Assembly: GCF_002087085.1 (NCBI RefSeq)
Contig: NZ_MWQY01000007.1
Location: forward strand, 62,001 to 126,000
Length of the DNA stretch: 64,000 bases
Origin: Marispirochaeta aestuarii
GTDB taxonomy: Bacteria > Spirochaetota > Spirochaetia > JC444 > Marispirochaetaceae
Direction: 5' to 3'
In this document: positions 8,386 to 16,315 of the stretch, piece by piece
How positions within the stretch are numbered: position 1 is the stretch's first letter
How the letters are laid out: every line of letters begins with the position of its first letter
The notes under the pieces: model-generated
What the model was told of the DNA's origin: nothing
The model's database searches: none
Seen by the model: only the letters and a program-made list of their open reading frames with translations
Position numbers and translations under genes: made by a program

Positions 8386-9201
8386 TTGCCTGGACTCGAA
8401 CCAGCGCTGAAGAGTAATGGCGGCGGCCACTGAAACATTCAGGGAGGCCTTGGCCCCGCCCATGGGGATGGAGAGCCTGACATCGGCCCGTAACAGGGCC
8501 TCCTCACTCAGGCCCCACTCCTCGTTCCCCAGCAAAAGCAGCCCCCCGGAAGGAAATGAGTACGACCCGATACCGGTGCCTCCGGTTTCCAGGGCAATGA
8601 CCTGCGTGCCGTTCCCACTGTCGCCGGAGGCAAGACAGGCCTCCTGAAGGCTACACACCGACCACGGGACCGCCAGAGACGCACCCATGGAACTACGGCT
8701 TGCCCTGGGCTGTTCGGGGCTCGGTGTGGCTGGACTCAGGTATATATGCCGCACCCCGAAGGCTTCGGCGGAGCGAAAAATATTCCCTACATTGAAGGGA
8801 GAACGCAGGTCTTCCAGAAAAAGATCGACGGGCAGCACACGTCGCGCTCCGGAATCGAGAAGCTCTGTTCCGGGGATCCGCAGATCCCAGTCCGCCAGGG
8901 CTGTTCCAAGTTCTGTCAGAATAATAGTGCAGATTACCCCGCATTCTCTGCCAAAGTCAGGCGACAGGGGGCCAGACAGGCTAAGACCGGCTTTTCGCAG
9001 CCGCTCTTCCAGCTTTACCGCCCGTTCCCGTACGGCGTCCGCCGTATCGGAACGTACCAGGGTTTCGCACAGTCCCGCCAGATAATAGCTGTCCACCGGT
9101 CTGGACGCCCGTATCTCGGCCTCAAAGCCGCGAAGAAGCTCAGCAGCCTTACGCAGACGGTTTTTCGTCGACAGTCCCGCCAGCTTTCGCAGGGCGATCA
9201 T
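8383..9201 (-). CDS. TrmH/SpoU-family RNA 2'-O-methyltransferase
   Basis: A 272-residue SPOUT-class methyltransferase using SAM to methylate the 2'-OH of an rRNA or tRNA ribose. Motif 1 is NVGNIFRSAEAFGV (about 137-150), motif 2 LLLGNEEWGLSEE (about 222-234), and motif 3 IPMGGAKASLNVSVAAAI (about 245-262). The first 110 residues form a helical extension unlike the usual L30e-like substrate domain, so the RNA target is not predictable. Its ATG overlaps the stop of the iron-ADH-like gene (ATGA), indicating an operon. It ends at the bidirectional terminator. Confidence 0.9.
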   Translation of the reverse strand: MIALRKLAGLSTKNRLRKAAELLRGFEAEIRASRPVDSYYLAGLCETLVRSDTADAVRERAVKLEERLRKAGLSLSGPLSPDFGRECGVICTIILTELGTALADWDLRIPGTELLDSGARRVLPVDLFLEDLRSPFNVGNIFRSAEAFGVRHIYLSPATPSPEQPRASRSSMGASLAVPWSVCSLQEACLASGDSGNGTQVIALETGGTGIGSYSFPSGGLLLLGNEEWGLSEEALLRADVRLSIPMGGAKASLNVSVAAAITLQRWFESRQ

Positions 9202-10343
9202 AGGACCTCTTTCAGCAGGTTTAGGAGCTCCTCCTGATCCAGGGCTTGGGGCATCTGGTCGGCCAGGCCCATTGCTGTCGCCGCATCCGCCAGGACCGGA
9301 AGCTCCCGGGGGCCGAGTCCGTAGTCGCTGAAACGCAGCGGAAGCTGCAGCGAATCGATTTTGCGCCGCAGGGAGGCGATAACCGTATCAGCCGCAGCGG
9401 GAGTCCCCATTCTGCGGGTGTCCTCCTCGAGGATGGGAGCCATACGGGCAAGTTTGGCGGGACAGGCCCTGCGTCCGTATTCCAGAATCACCGGCAGCAT
9501 CAGGGCCGCAATCCCGGATTTCGGCACCTGAAACAGACCTCCCGCTGTTATGGCCACAGCACTTCCCATTCCCGGGGATCCCATGGTCAGGCCGAAGGCA
9601 GAGAGCAGCCCTGCCTGGTACAAACAGAGATCAGGCCCGGAAGGGTCCTCTTCATGCACCGAACCGATACACCCGGCAAGCAGCCCGAGGGAGCGCAGAA
9701 AAATCGTATTGGAGATAAAATTGCTGCTTTGGGAGAAATAGCCTTCCAGGGAACTCAGCATCGTATCCAGAAGAATGGCGGAACGGTTCCGTTCGGACAG
9801 GCCCGCCGCATACCGCGGATCCAGGATGACCAGGTTCGGAAAAGCCTCTCTGCGACGAAAAACAGAGCTGTGTCGGTTACGGGCATCGATGAGAAAAAAA
9901 TCCTCCCGCAGCATAAAGGGGTTTCTGCAGGAGGTGGGAACCTCGATATAGGGATAGACGGATGTGCCGGCCTCCCCTTTCTCCTTGAGGCTGTCGAGAT
10001 CAGAGATACCCGCGCCGAAGGCGGCCACCGCCTTTGCCAGGGAAAGGACCCGCAGGCCGCCGAAGCCGATAATCATCTGGACTCTGGCGGATTTAGCCAG
10101 ATCGAGGCACTCCTCTCCGGCCCTGCTCGTTGATTCTGCGCCTATCCCGGCATAGCTGATTGTCTCGACCCCGGCGCTCTCCAGGCTGGAACGCAGCTCC
10201 TTCAGCAGTGCTGAGGATCGAAAGGCTGTTTCGGTAATGACGAGTGCCCTGGAACCGAACCTGCGGGCTTCGGTTCCCAGACGCAGGCGGGAGTCGAGGC
10301 CGAAGATGACCCTTCCGGGCATATAAAAGGCGAGACTGTCCAT
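9198..10343 (-). CDS. Iron-dependent alcohol dehydrogenase homolog lacking metal ligands
   Basis: A 381-residue protein with the overall layout of group III (Fe-dependent) dehydrogenases: YMPGRVIFG start, a Rossmann-like half with GFGGLRVLSLAKAVAAFG (93-110), and a helical half. The NAD-binding GGGS-x-x-D-x-AK motif is altered (no Asp, GLRV instead of GS). Of the four metal ligands only Asp193 survives; Ser197, Val263 and Lys275/Ser276 stand where His is expected, and Ala267 replaces the active-site His. This argues against a normal dehydrogenase and for a repurposed protein. ATG 10343 is preferred over an upstream in-frame start at 10385. It is co-transcribed with the SpoU methyltransferase gene. 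The reading frame is intact, so it is not simply a decaying gene. Confidence 0.8.
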   Translation of the reverse strand: MDSLAFYMPGRVIFGLDSRLRLGTEARRFGSRALVITETAFRSSALLKELRSSLESAGVETISYAGIGAESTSRAGEECLDLAKSARVQMIIGFGGLRVLSLAKAVAAFGAGISDLDSLKEKGEAGTSVYPYIEVPTSCRNPFMLREDFFLIDARNRHSSVFRRREAFPNLVILDPRYAAGLSERNRSAILLDTMLSSLEGYFSQSSNFISNTIFLRSLGLLAGCIGSVHEEDPSGPDLCLYQAGLLSAFGLTMGSPGMGSAVAITAGGLFQVPKSGIAALMLPVILEYGRRACPAKLARMAPILEEDTRRMGTPAAADTVIASLRRKIDSLQLPLRFSDYGLGPRELPVLADAATAMGLADQMPQALDQEELLNLLKEVL

Positions 10344-10350
10344 GACGATG

Positions 10351-10379
10351 AGTATAGTACGGATCCGTGCTTTTGGGCA
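10351..10379 (-). promoter_or_regulatory. Promoter of the iron-ADH-like/SpoU operon
   Basis: Minus strand: weak -35 TGCCCA (10374-10379), 17-bp spacer, strong -10 TATACT (10351-10356), then 7 nt to the ATG at 10343. Confidence 0.5.
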
Positions 10380-10383
10380 GGGC

Positions 10384-10410
10384 AAAAAAAATCCCCCTTG
10401 CGGGGGGATT
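10384..10410 (-). terminator. Intrinsic terminator of rsmI-flgM
   Basis: On the minus strand an AATCCCCC/GGGGGATT stem with a 5-nt loop runs into a T tract. It lies 30 nt past the flgM stop and upstream of the iron-ADH-like promoter. Confidence 0.9.
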
Positions 10411-10440
10411 GTATATCCTTGTCCTGGTTATGGATGAGTT

Positions 10441-10725
10441 TTAGAGGCCGAAATTCTTCATTATGTTGTCCGCAACCATCTCGATGACCTTGTCGTTGAT
10501 ATAGTTCGGATCTTCAAGTTTTCGCTTTACTTCCTCAACACGGTCCATGCGTATATCCGCGCTGTTTTTCACAGCCTCATTAACCTGGTAGAGCTCGGCA
10601 AGATTCTTCGCCTCTGAGGATACGTTGACTGAATCCTTCTCCACCACTTTTTCCGGTTTGGAAGTGTTGCTGTTCTTCTTGAGTTTTGAGATTGAATCTA
10701 TCGGTCCAAGACCCTCAATTGTCAT
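10441..10725 (-). CDS. flgM: FlgM-like anti-sigma-28 factor
   Basis: A 94-residue protein resembling FlgM: a disordered N-terminus (IEGLGPIDSISKL), a VNVSSEAK segment, and a C-terminal helical region with the VEEVKRKLEDPNYINDKVIE motif that wraps sigma-28 in the family. It would hold FliA inactive until flagellar export releases it. It begins 3 nt after the rsmI stop with GGAAGGG upstream, so the two are co-transcribed, and a strong terminator follows. Small size and low complexity keep some doubt, but motif order and length fit. Confidence 0.85.
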   Translation of the reverse strand: MTIEGLGPIDSISKLKKNSNTSKPEKVVEKDSVNVSSEAKNLAELYQVNEAVKNSADIRMDRVEEVKRKLEDPNYINDKVIEMVADNIMKNFGL

Positions 10726-10728
10726 TTC

Positions 10729-11454
10729 TCATCCCTTCCTTTCACTGACATTATCGTCATTTTCCCCATAAGATTGAGAAAAATTCCTTCCCTCAACCAT
10801 AATTGCGAACTCTCCCTTAATGCTGGACCGTTCGCCAAGTTCTGTCAAGATGTCCGCCGGGTACCCCCGCAAAAACTCCTCGTGGATCTTGGTCATCTCC
10901 CTGCCCAGGCAGATTCTGCGATCCGGGGCAAGCTCCGCAAGATTCTTTAGAAGCTTAAGGATACGGAAAGGAGACTCGTAGAGAATAAAATTCTCTTCCC
11001 GCTCAAGCAGTTCAGCCAGTCTCCGCTTGCGCCTCCCCTCCCTGGGGCTCATAAAGCCGTCGAAGGTAACCGTTCGTCCTCCGAAGCCTGCCACACTGAT
11101 CAGCGCAGCAAAAGCTGAAGCCCCGGGCAGAGGGACGACCGGAAAACCGGCATCCCGGACAAGGTTACACAAAACCGCCCCCGGATCGCTCAATCCCGGA
11201 GTACCCGCGTCGGATGCATAGGCGACATCGGCGCCCCCGGAGAGGTGCTCCACAAGCTTTTCCGCCGCTTTAGCCTCGTTTCCGGCCCTGCAGCTCATCA
11301 GATGCTTCCGAATACCGTAGGCATTCAGCAGCTTGACGGTCTGCCGGGTATCCTCGCAGGCAATTACTTCCACATTCTTCAGAACTTCCACCGCCCTGAA
11401 GGTTATGTCCCCCAGGTTTCCGATCGGTGTTGCAACAATAAAGAGGCTACCCAC
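10729..11454 (-). CDS. rsmI: 16S rRNA (cytidine-1402-2'-O)-methyltransferase
   Basis: A 241-residue tetrapyrrole-methylase-fold enzyme that 2'-O-methylates C1402 of 16S rRNA in the decoding centre. Visible signatures: FIVATPIGNLGDITFRA at the N-terminus, ACEDTRQTVKLL, YASDAGTPGLSDPG and PLPGASAF. The start is GTG at 11454; an ATG two bases upstream is out of frame. A TACAAT -10 box ends 5 nt before the GTG, so translation is probably leaderless. The last 20 residues extend beyond the conserved domain and the stop lies inside the flgM ribosome-binding region. Confidence 0.93.
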   Translation of the reverse strand: MGSLFIVATPIGNLGDITFRAVEVLKNVEVIACEDTRQTVKLLNAYGIRKHLMSCRAGNEAKAAEKLVEHLSGGADVAYASDAGTPGLSDPGAVLCNLVRDAGFPVVPLPGASAFAALISVAGFGGRTVTFDGFMSPREGRRKRRLAELLEREENFILYESPFRILKLLKNLAELAPDRRICLGREMTKIHEEFLRGYPADILTELGERSSIKGEFAIMVEGRNFSQSYGENDDNVSERKG

Positions 11455-11459
11455 ATCTT

Positions 11460-11488
11460 ATTGTACTAAGCTTCGGTACAAATTCCAA
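11460..11488 (-). promoter_or_regulatory. Promoter of rsmI-flgM
   Basis: Minus strand TTGGAA (11483-11488), 17-bp spacer, TACAAT (11460-11465), then 5 nt to the GTG start. Confidence 0.6.
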
Positions 11489-11561
11489 TTCTTTTTACGA
11501 AAAAGGGGCTATACTCTGCTGATACTCCCGGGATTTGCCGAAAAATGAGCGAGGGAAGTCC

Positions 11562-11960
11562 ATGAACCTGATAATCCTTGCACTGATGGCGGCCCTGATT
11601 GTGCTGCTGCTTGGCGTCTATTTCCGTCTCTCCCCGTCCCGGGACCTGAAATACAGGCCCGCAGTCCCGGAAGAACTTCCGGGAACAGGAAAACGCAGTC
11701 CCTGTCCCCTCTGCGGGTGCATGCTGCAGCCGGGAGAGAGGGTCCATTCGGTGGTGTACCCCGGAAAAGGTGACCGCCTGGCGGAGATCTACGGCTGCCC
11801 CTACTGCTATCCCCCCAACAGGACCCACCGCCGCTACTGCCCCTCCTGCAAACGGGAACTCGAAGGAGACGAGCTGGTGTTTGCCCGGCTCTTTGAAAAC
11901 TCCGGCAAGGTCCACGTCCATGTCAACGGCTGCCGGATCTGCATGCGCCGCAGATCCTGA
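11562..11960 (+). CDS. Membrane-anchored zinc-ribbon protein
   Basis: A 132-residue protein: an N-terminal hydrophobic helix (residues 1-24), a short linker, then a cysteine-rich domain with CPLCGC, GCPYC, CPSC and GCRIC pairs, which can bind two zinc ions as tandem ribbons. The ATG at 11562 follows GAGGGAAG; a TTG nine codons upstream is less likely. It is followed by aspS, which has its own promoter. No family name recognised; the layout suggests a membrane-tethered protein with a zinc-binding head, side of the membrane unknown. Confidence 0.8.
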   Translation: MNLIILALMAALIVLLLGVYFRLSPSRDLKYRPAVPEELPGTGKRSPCPLCGCMLQPGERVHSVVYPGKGDRLAEIYGCPYCYPPNRTHRRYCPSCKRELEGDELVFARLFENSGKVHVHVNGCRICMRRRS

Positions 11961-11977
11961 AGACTGATTTTCAGATC

Positions 11978-12007
11978 TTGCCAGTACAGCGGGGCTAATG
12001 CTACAGT
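11978..12007 (+). promoter_or_regulatory. Promoter of aspS
   Basis: TTGCCA (11978-11983), 18-bp spacer, TACAGT (12002-12007); the ATG is 9 nt downstream, giving a leader of only a few nucleotides. Confidence 0.5.
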
Positions 12008-12016
12008 CAGACTACC

Positions 12017-13792
12017 ATGGAACACTACAAACGAACCGCTACCTGCGGACAGCTCAGCGCCGCCGATGAAGGCGCTACGGTTACTCTCAACGGATGGGTG
12101 CATCGCCGCCGCGACCACGGCGGGGTCCAGTTTATCGACCTCCGGGACCGCTATGGTCTGACCCAGATTGTTGTCGACGAAGACGCCGCCGGGGAGGTCA
12201 AAGAGACCGCGGCGGAACTCAAGTTTGAATACTGTATCGCCGTTGTCGGAACCGTCCGCAGTCGGCTTAATCCGAATCCCAATATTCCCACCGGCGAGAT
12301 TGAGCTTAAGGCGGAAAAGATCGAAATCCTCTCCCGCTGCGAGGTCCTTCCCTTCATGATTGACGAGAAAAGCGACGCCAGGGAAGACCTGCGCCTGAAA
12401 TTCCGCTACCTTGATCTGCGGTCCTTTTCGATGCAGCGCAAAATACGGCTGCGCCATGATGTTACCTTCGCGGTACGCGAGTTTCTGAACGGGGAGGGTT
12501 TTCTGGAAATAGAGACCCCGACCCTGATCAAATCCACCCCCGAAGGTGCCCGTGACTTCATCGTTCCCTCCCGGCTGCATCCCGGAAAGGTGTACGCCCT
12601 GCCCCAGTCGCCCCAGCTTTTCAAGCAGATCCTTATGGTCGGCGGCTGTGACCGTTATTTTCAGATCGCCCGCTGCTACCGCGACGAAGACGCCCGGGGA
12701 GACCGTCAGCTGGAGTTCACCCAGATCGACCTGGAGATGAGCTATGTTTCCAAGGACGACGTTTTCGCCGTCACCGAAGGGATGATGGCCCATATCTTCA
12801 AAAAAACCATGAACATCGATCTGCCCCGCCCCTTTCCCCGGCTTCCCTACTTTGAAGCCCTGGACCGCTTCGGCAGCGATAAACCGGAACTCCGCTTCGG
12901 CATGGAACTCCAGGACTTCGCCTCCTTTGTTTCCGGGTCAGGATTCAAGGTCTTCGAAGGCGTGCTGGAATCCGGTGGAGTAATAAAGGCCCTGGTTGCA
13001 CCGGGCTGCGCCGAATACTCCCGCAAACAGATCAACGAACTTGAAGAGACTGCAAAAACCTACGGCGCCAAGGGCCTGGCCTGGATGAAGGTAAGCGACT
13101 CCGGCGAGCTTGACGGCGGCATCGCCAAATTTTTCGCCCCCCGGGCACAGGAGATCCTTTCCAGCCTCGAGGCCGGGCCCGGAGACCTTATTCTCTGCGT
13201 CGCAGATGAACGTCATACCGCCTGCACCTCCCTGGGGGCCGTACGCCTGCGTCTGGGCCGCAACCTGGAACTGATTCCCGAGGGGACCTTCAACTTCTGC
13301 TGGATAATCGATTTTCCTCTCTTCGAATGGAACAGCGACGAAGAGAAATGGGACCCTGCACACCACATGTTCACCATGCCCCAGGCACAGTACCTGGACA
13401 CCCTGGAAAAGAATCCCGGGGATGTCCGGGCCGACATGTACGACCTGGTCTGCAACGGGTTTGAGCTGGCTTCCGGCTCCATCAGGGTCCACGATCCGGA
13501 GATCCAGAAACGGATTTTCCAGATCGTCGGCTTCAGCGAGGAGGAGGCCCAGAACCGTTTCGGTTTTCTGCTGGACGCCTTCCGCTACGGACCGCCGCCC
13601 CACGGCGGGATCGCTCCGGGACTCGACCGGCTGGTAATGATCATGGCCGGAGAGAACTCGATCCGCGAGGTGATCGCTTTCCCGAAAAACACGGTGGGAA
13701 TCTCTCCCATGGACGAGTCTCCTTCTCCGGCGGAACCGGATCAGTACCGGGAACTGCACCTGGCGGCTGTCCCCGTACAGGAAAAGGAGTAA
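12017..13792 (+). CDS. aspS: Aspartyl-tRNA synthetase
   Basis: A 591-residue class IIb synthetase of the bacterial type, charging tRNA-Asp (and perhaps tRNA-Asn) with aspartate. It has an OB-fold anticodon domain (1-110), class II motifs 1-2 (about 140-235, including QSPQLFKQILM and YRDEDARGDRQ-EFTQ), the bacterial GAD insertion (about 280-425), and motif 3 APGLDRLVM near residue 540. In the anticodon domain the sequence RRRDHGG has His34 after Asp33, the form seen in non-discriminating AspRS, not the RRRDLG of E. coli. No Shine-Dalgarno precedes the ATG; the leader is very short. Confidence 0.97.
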   Translation: MEHYKRTATCGQLSAADEGATVTLNGWVHRRRDHGGVQFIDLRDRYGLTQIVVDEDAAGEVKETAAELKFEYCIAVVGTVRSRLNPNPNIPTGEIELKAEKIEILSRCEVLPFMIDEKSDAREDLRLKFRYLDLRSFSMQRKIRLRHDVTFAVREFLNGEGFLEIETPTLIKSTPEGARDFIVPSRLHPGKVYALPQSPQLFKQILMVGGCDRYFQIARCYRDEDARGDRQLEFTQIDLEMSYVSKDDVFAVTEGMMAHIFKKTMNIDLPRPFPRLPYFEALDRFGSDKPELRFGMELQDFASFVSGSGFKVFEGVLESGGVIKALVAPGCAEYSRKQINELEETAKTYGAKGLAWMKVSDSGELDGGIAKFFAPRAQEILSSLEAGPGDLILCVADERHTACTSLGAVRLRLGRNLELIPEGTFNFCWIIDFPLFEWNSDEEKWDPAHHMFTMPQAQYLDTLEKNPGDVRADMYDLVCNGFELASGSIRVHDPEIQKRIFQIVGFSEEEAQNRFGFLLDAFRYGPPPHGGIAPGLDRLVMIMAGENSIREVIAFPKNTVGISPMDESPSPAEPDQYRELHLAAVPVQEKE

Positions 13793-13930
13793 ACCAGAAG
13801 CATGGCAGCCTTCGGGGTGCTGTTCCGGTCGTGATCTCTTTCATACGGAACAGCTGCTCCGAGGTCCCTGTGAAGCTGCAGGGACTACCGGGTCCTGCAG
13901 CCGACTGAACCGGACAACCCCGATCTTTCC
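13793..13930 (+). other. Intergenic region with two stem-loops
   Basis: Between aspS and the next gene lie two perfect inverted repeats: a 9-bp stem GCTGTTCCG (13819-13827) with CGGAACAGC (13846-13854), and a 7-bp stem GTCCCTG (13864-13870) with CAGGGAC (13879-13885). Neither is followed by a T run, so they are not clear intrinsic terminators. Function unknown; a structured 3' UTR is one option. Confidence 0.5.
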
Positions 13931-13959
13931 TTGCCTTCCCATGTGTTCATGGGTACTTT
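13931..13959 (+). promoter_or_regulatory. Promoter with dyad operator in the spacer
   Basis: TTGCCT (13931-13936), 17-bp spacer, TACTTT (13954-13959). The spacer is filled by the inverted repeat CCCATG-TGTT-CATGGG (13938-13953), the geometry of an operator read by a dimeric regulator. Confidence 0.5.
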
Positions 13960-13992
13960 TGCTGGGAGGAAACAATAAGCGGAGGTACCGAC

Positions 13993-14292
13993 ATGAAAGA
14001 AGAAGATAAGGAAAAACTGAAAAGCAACATCAACAGCACCATCGACAAGGTTGACGCAAAACTGGAGGAGCTGAAAGCCAGGAGGAAGGAACTCTCGGGA
14101 GAAATTCGCAGACAGATCGATACCCGCATAGCGGAACTGGAGAAAAAACGGAAGGAACTTGTTGCCCAGTCATCGGAGTTCGGCAAATCCGCCGGAGAAG
14201 CGGCACGGGACCTGAGCGAAGGACTCAAGAGCGCTCTCAAGGACCTGGAGGCCGGGGTCTCAGCCGCCTGGAAAGAGTTCCGTAAGCACTAG
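13993..14292 (+). CDS. Small coiled-coil protein
   Basis: A 99-residue, highly charged, almost wholly helical protein. Residues 5-60 show a KLEELKARRKEL heptad pattern typical of a coiled coil, and the tail (65-99) is an amphipathic helix ending AAWKEFRKH. There is no signal peptide or membrane segment. A GGAGG site lies 8 nt before the ATG and a promoter with an embedded dyad stands upstream, so it is probably regulated. It resembles small stress or phasin-like coiled-coil proteins only in general form; no family is claimed. It ends 8 nt from the convergent gene. Confidence 0.8.
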   Translation: MKEEDKEKLKSNINSTIDKVDAKLEELKARRKELSGEIRRQIDTRIAELEKKRKELVAQSSEFGKSAGEAARDLSEGLKSALKDLEAGVSAAWKEFRKH

Positions 14293-14300
14293 GATCTTCC

Positions 14301-16292
14301 CTAACTGATACGCTGATTACCGAGGATCTTGATAATATAGAGCTTTATATAGGTCATCAGCGCAGCCTTGTTCTTGATCTGATCAAAGGCATCATGTTCA
14401 GATAACTGCCGGGCCATATTCTCTATACGGGCCAGGTCCGGCGGTTTCACCCGAAAATGTTTCTTGATCGACCTGATAAAATCCCTGATCAGAGAATTGA
14501 CATCCTCCACCAGGTTTGCCTTTGCCTGGGGGTCGTAGAGGGGATTCCATTTCTCCGCCAGTTCGCCCAGAGACTGATCGATGGGCTTATCGTTGCCCGC
14601 GACTCTCCGTTTCAGAACCTCAAGAGCCTCCTTGTAGTTCAGGAGATCCTTCTTTTTGCCTGCTCCTCCGGTACTTGGGGGAGATACAGGGGCAGCATCG
14701 TGCTGGTCCATGTCAGAGAGAGACGTCGATACGAATCCTTCGCCCCGGGCACGCTTTTTGATCTTTTTCTCCCCACCGCTTCGTACGTGATTGTTCCTGC
14801 TGAAGCCCGAGGAGAAGCTCCGGAAAAACTTTGCCACCGCTACAAAAAGAGGGATGGTTTTCCACAGGGGAATCTTGAACTTGGCGTCCTTTACCAGCTC
14901 CTCCCGCTTGAGTTTCAGCACCTCATCCAGGGGTTTCAGGGAATGGTGCTGGGAATCGAAGAGATCCTGGGTATTTTTGGTCGCTTCGAAGCCGTACTTC
15001 CCCGATTCCAGGGCAAAAAAGAGCAGATCAAACCTGAGCAGCCCCGAGAGCAGAGGATCCTCCTCCTTCAGGCGACGTTCAAGATCCCGGATAAAAGCTT
15101 CATCATTCTTCATTTCGGGGCTGGTCTGATAGTTGTTCAGAAGCAGGGTAAAAAGGTTCTGATACTCCCTTTTCAGGATTTCATTGGTGTCCCGCAGCTT
15201 CTTCAGGGTGAGAGGGATGATCAGTTCCCGGTGAATAAAATACTCCTTATTGTCCGGAGTCCTGACCCGCACCACCTCCGGCAGCTGTTTATTGTCCCCG
15301 GAGGTGGTCAGTTTCCGCAAATATGCGTTGAGATCATCCAGGGAGAACCTCTTGGAGAGGGGCACACCGTTTTTATCCTTGAAGGAGTGGATACTGTTGA
15401 AGGTAAAGAAGTAGGGCGCGTTCCGGAATCCCTGACGCACCTGCTTCAAGGCGTTTTCCTTGTCCTTTTCCCGCTGGGATATGCTCTTGTAGTACATATT
15501 GTAGAGTCCCAGCATATAGGCGGACTGAATATAGGCATTCTCCAGGGCGGTACGGTTGTTCTTCTTGTTGTACTCCTGAATCATGGAACTGGCCAGGTGT
15601 GTCCAGAACTGAAAGGAGAAATCCGTCGGTTCAAGCAGGGAGGAGATTGAAGTCCGAACCTGGGTCAGGACCTTGGAAAACATGTCCTTGAGGCTCGCTT
15701 CCCGGTTCTTGAAGATTCCCCGCATCCGGCTCTGCATATACTCCGCATTGCGGTGGGTATTCAGGTAATTGCGGATTTTCTGGACCGAGAACTCAAGCAT
15801 TTTATTTTCCACCATGGTCGAGGTGGTCAGAATCGAGGGGATGGTGTCGGGAAAGGTGAGTCTGACAATCTCCTGATCGTCTTTCTTTTTCAGGAGCTCA
15901 ACAAACTCGGTCTTCACATCCACTGTGTTCATGGCGCCGTCGGGAATCTCGTACCCGGTACTCTCCAGGGAAGGAAAAGGCTCCTCAGGTTTCTGCTCGA
16001 TATCCTTGTAAAGCTTGTGTATCTCGTAGTAGTAGAATTTCGGATAGAAGATCGTCTTTATCCGGTCGTCCTGCTTCTCCAGGCGCAGAATTCCTCTGGA
16101 GGCAAGCTCCTCCAGCTGTGAATCAAGCTGTTCCGGAGCACTCAGACGCGGGTCGATCTCTTCCCCCTCACTCACAAGCCGCTCAGCATACTTCTGGGCA
16201 TAGGCTGTAAAGGAGGTGAAGTTGAAGCGGGGTTTTCCCATGCGGAGGGAATAACCGCGGATGATGGTATTCAGATCATAACGGCCTGCCAT
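14301..16292 (-). CDS. Large hypothetical protein downstream of topoisomerase IV
   Basis: A 663-residue soluble protein with no recognised motif. The N-terminal 100 residues look like a winged-helix-like or helical domain (MAGRYDLNTIIRGYSLRMG start). The middle is helical with many charged residues, a low-complexity basic linker occupies about 500-560 (KKIKKRARGEGF and a PVSPPSTGGAGKKK stretch), and a helical C-terminal domain follows. There is no signal peptide; one moderately hydrophobic patch (IPLWKTIPLFVAVAKFF, about 480-496) could touch membrane. It begins 23 nt after parC, so it is the third gene of the parE-parC operon. Possibly spirochaete-specific and linked to chromosome handling, by context only. 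Confidence 0.8.
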   Translation of the reverse strand: MAGRYDLNTIIRGYSLRMGKPRFNFTSFTAYAQKYAERLVSEGEEIDPRLSAPEQLDSQLEELASRGILRLEKQDDRIKTIFYPKFYYYEIHKLYKDIEQKPEEPFPSLESTGYEIPDGAMNTVDVKTEFVELLKKKDDQEIVRLTFPDTIPSILTTSTMVENKMLEFSVQKIRNYLNTHRNAEYMQSRMRGIFKNREASLKDMFSKVLTQVRTSISSLLEPTDFSFQFWTHLASSMIQEYNKKNNRTALENAYIQSAYMLGLYNMYYKSISQREKDKENALKQVRQGFRNAPYFFTFNSIHSFKDKNGVPLSKRFSLDDLNAYLRKLTTSGDNKQLPEVVRVRTPDNKEYFIHRELIIPLTLKKLRDTNEILKREYQNLFTLLLNNYQTSPEMKNDEAFIRDLERRLKEEDPLLSGLLRFDLLFFALESGKYGFEATKNTQDLFDSQHHSLKPLDEVLKLKREELVKDAKFKIPLWKTIPLFVAVAKFFRSFSSGFSRNNHVRSGGEKKIKKRARGEGFVSTSLSDMDQHDAAPVSPPSTGGAGKKKDLLNYKEALEVLKRRVAGNDKPIDQSLGELAEKWNPLYDPQAKANLVEDVNSLIRDFIRSIKKHFRVKPPDLARIENMARQLSEHDAFDQIKNKAALMTYIKLYIIKILGNQRIS

Positions 16293-16315
16293 GGACTCTT
16301 TTATTACCTCATTCT

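Noticed and set aside
14457-15650. 397-codon plus-strand open frame
   Set aside because: Antisense shadow of the gene downstream of parC; no ribosome site and low-complexity translation.
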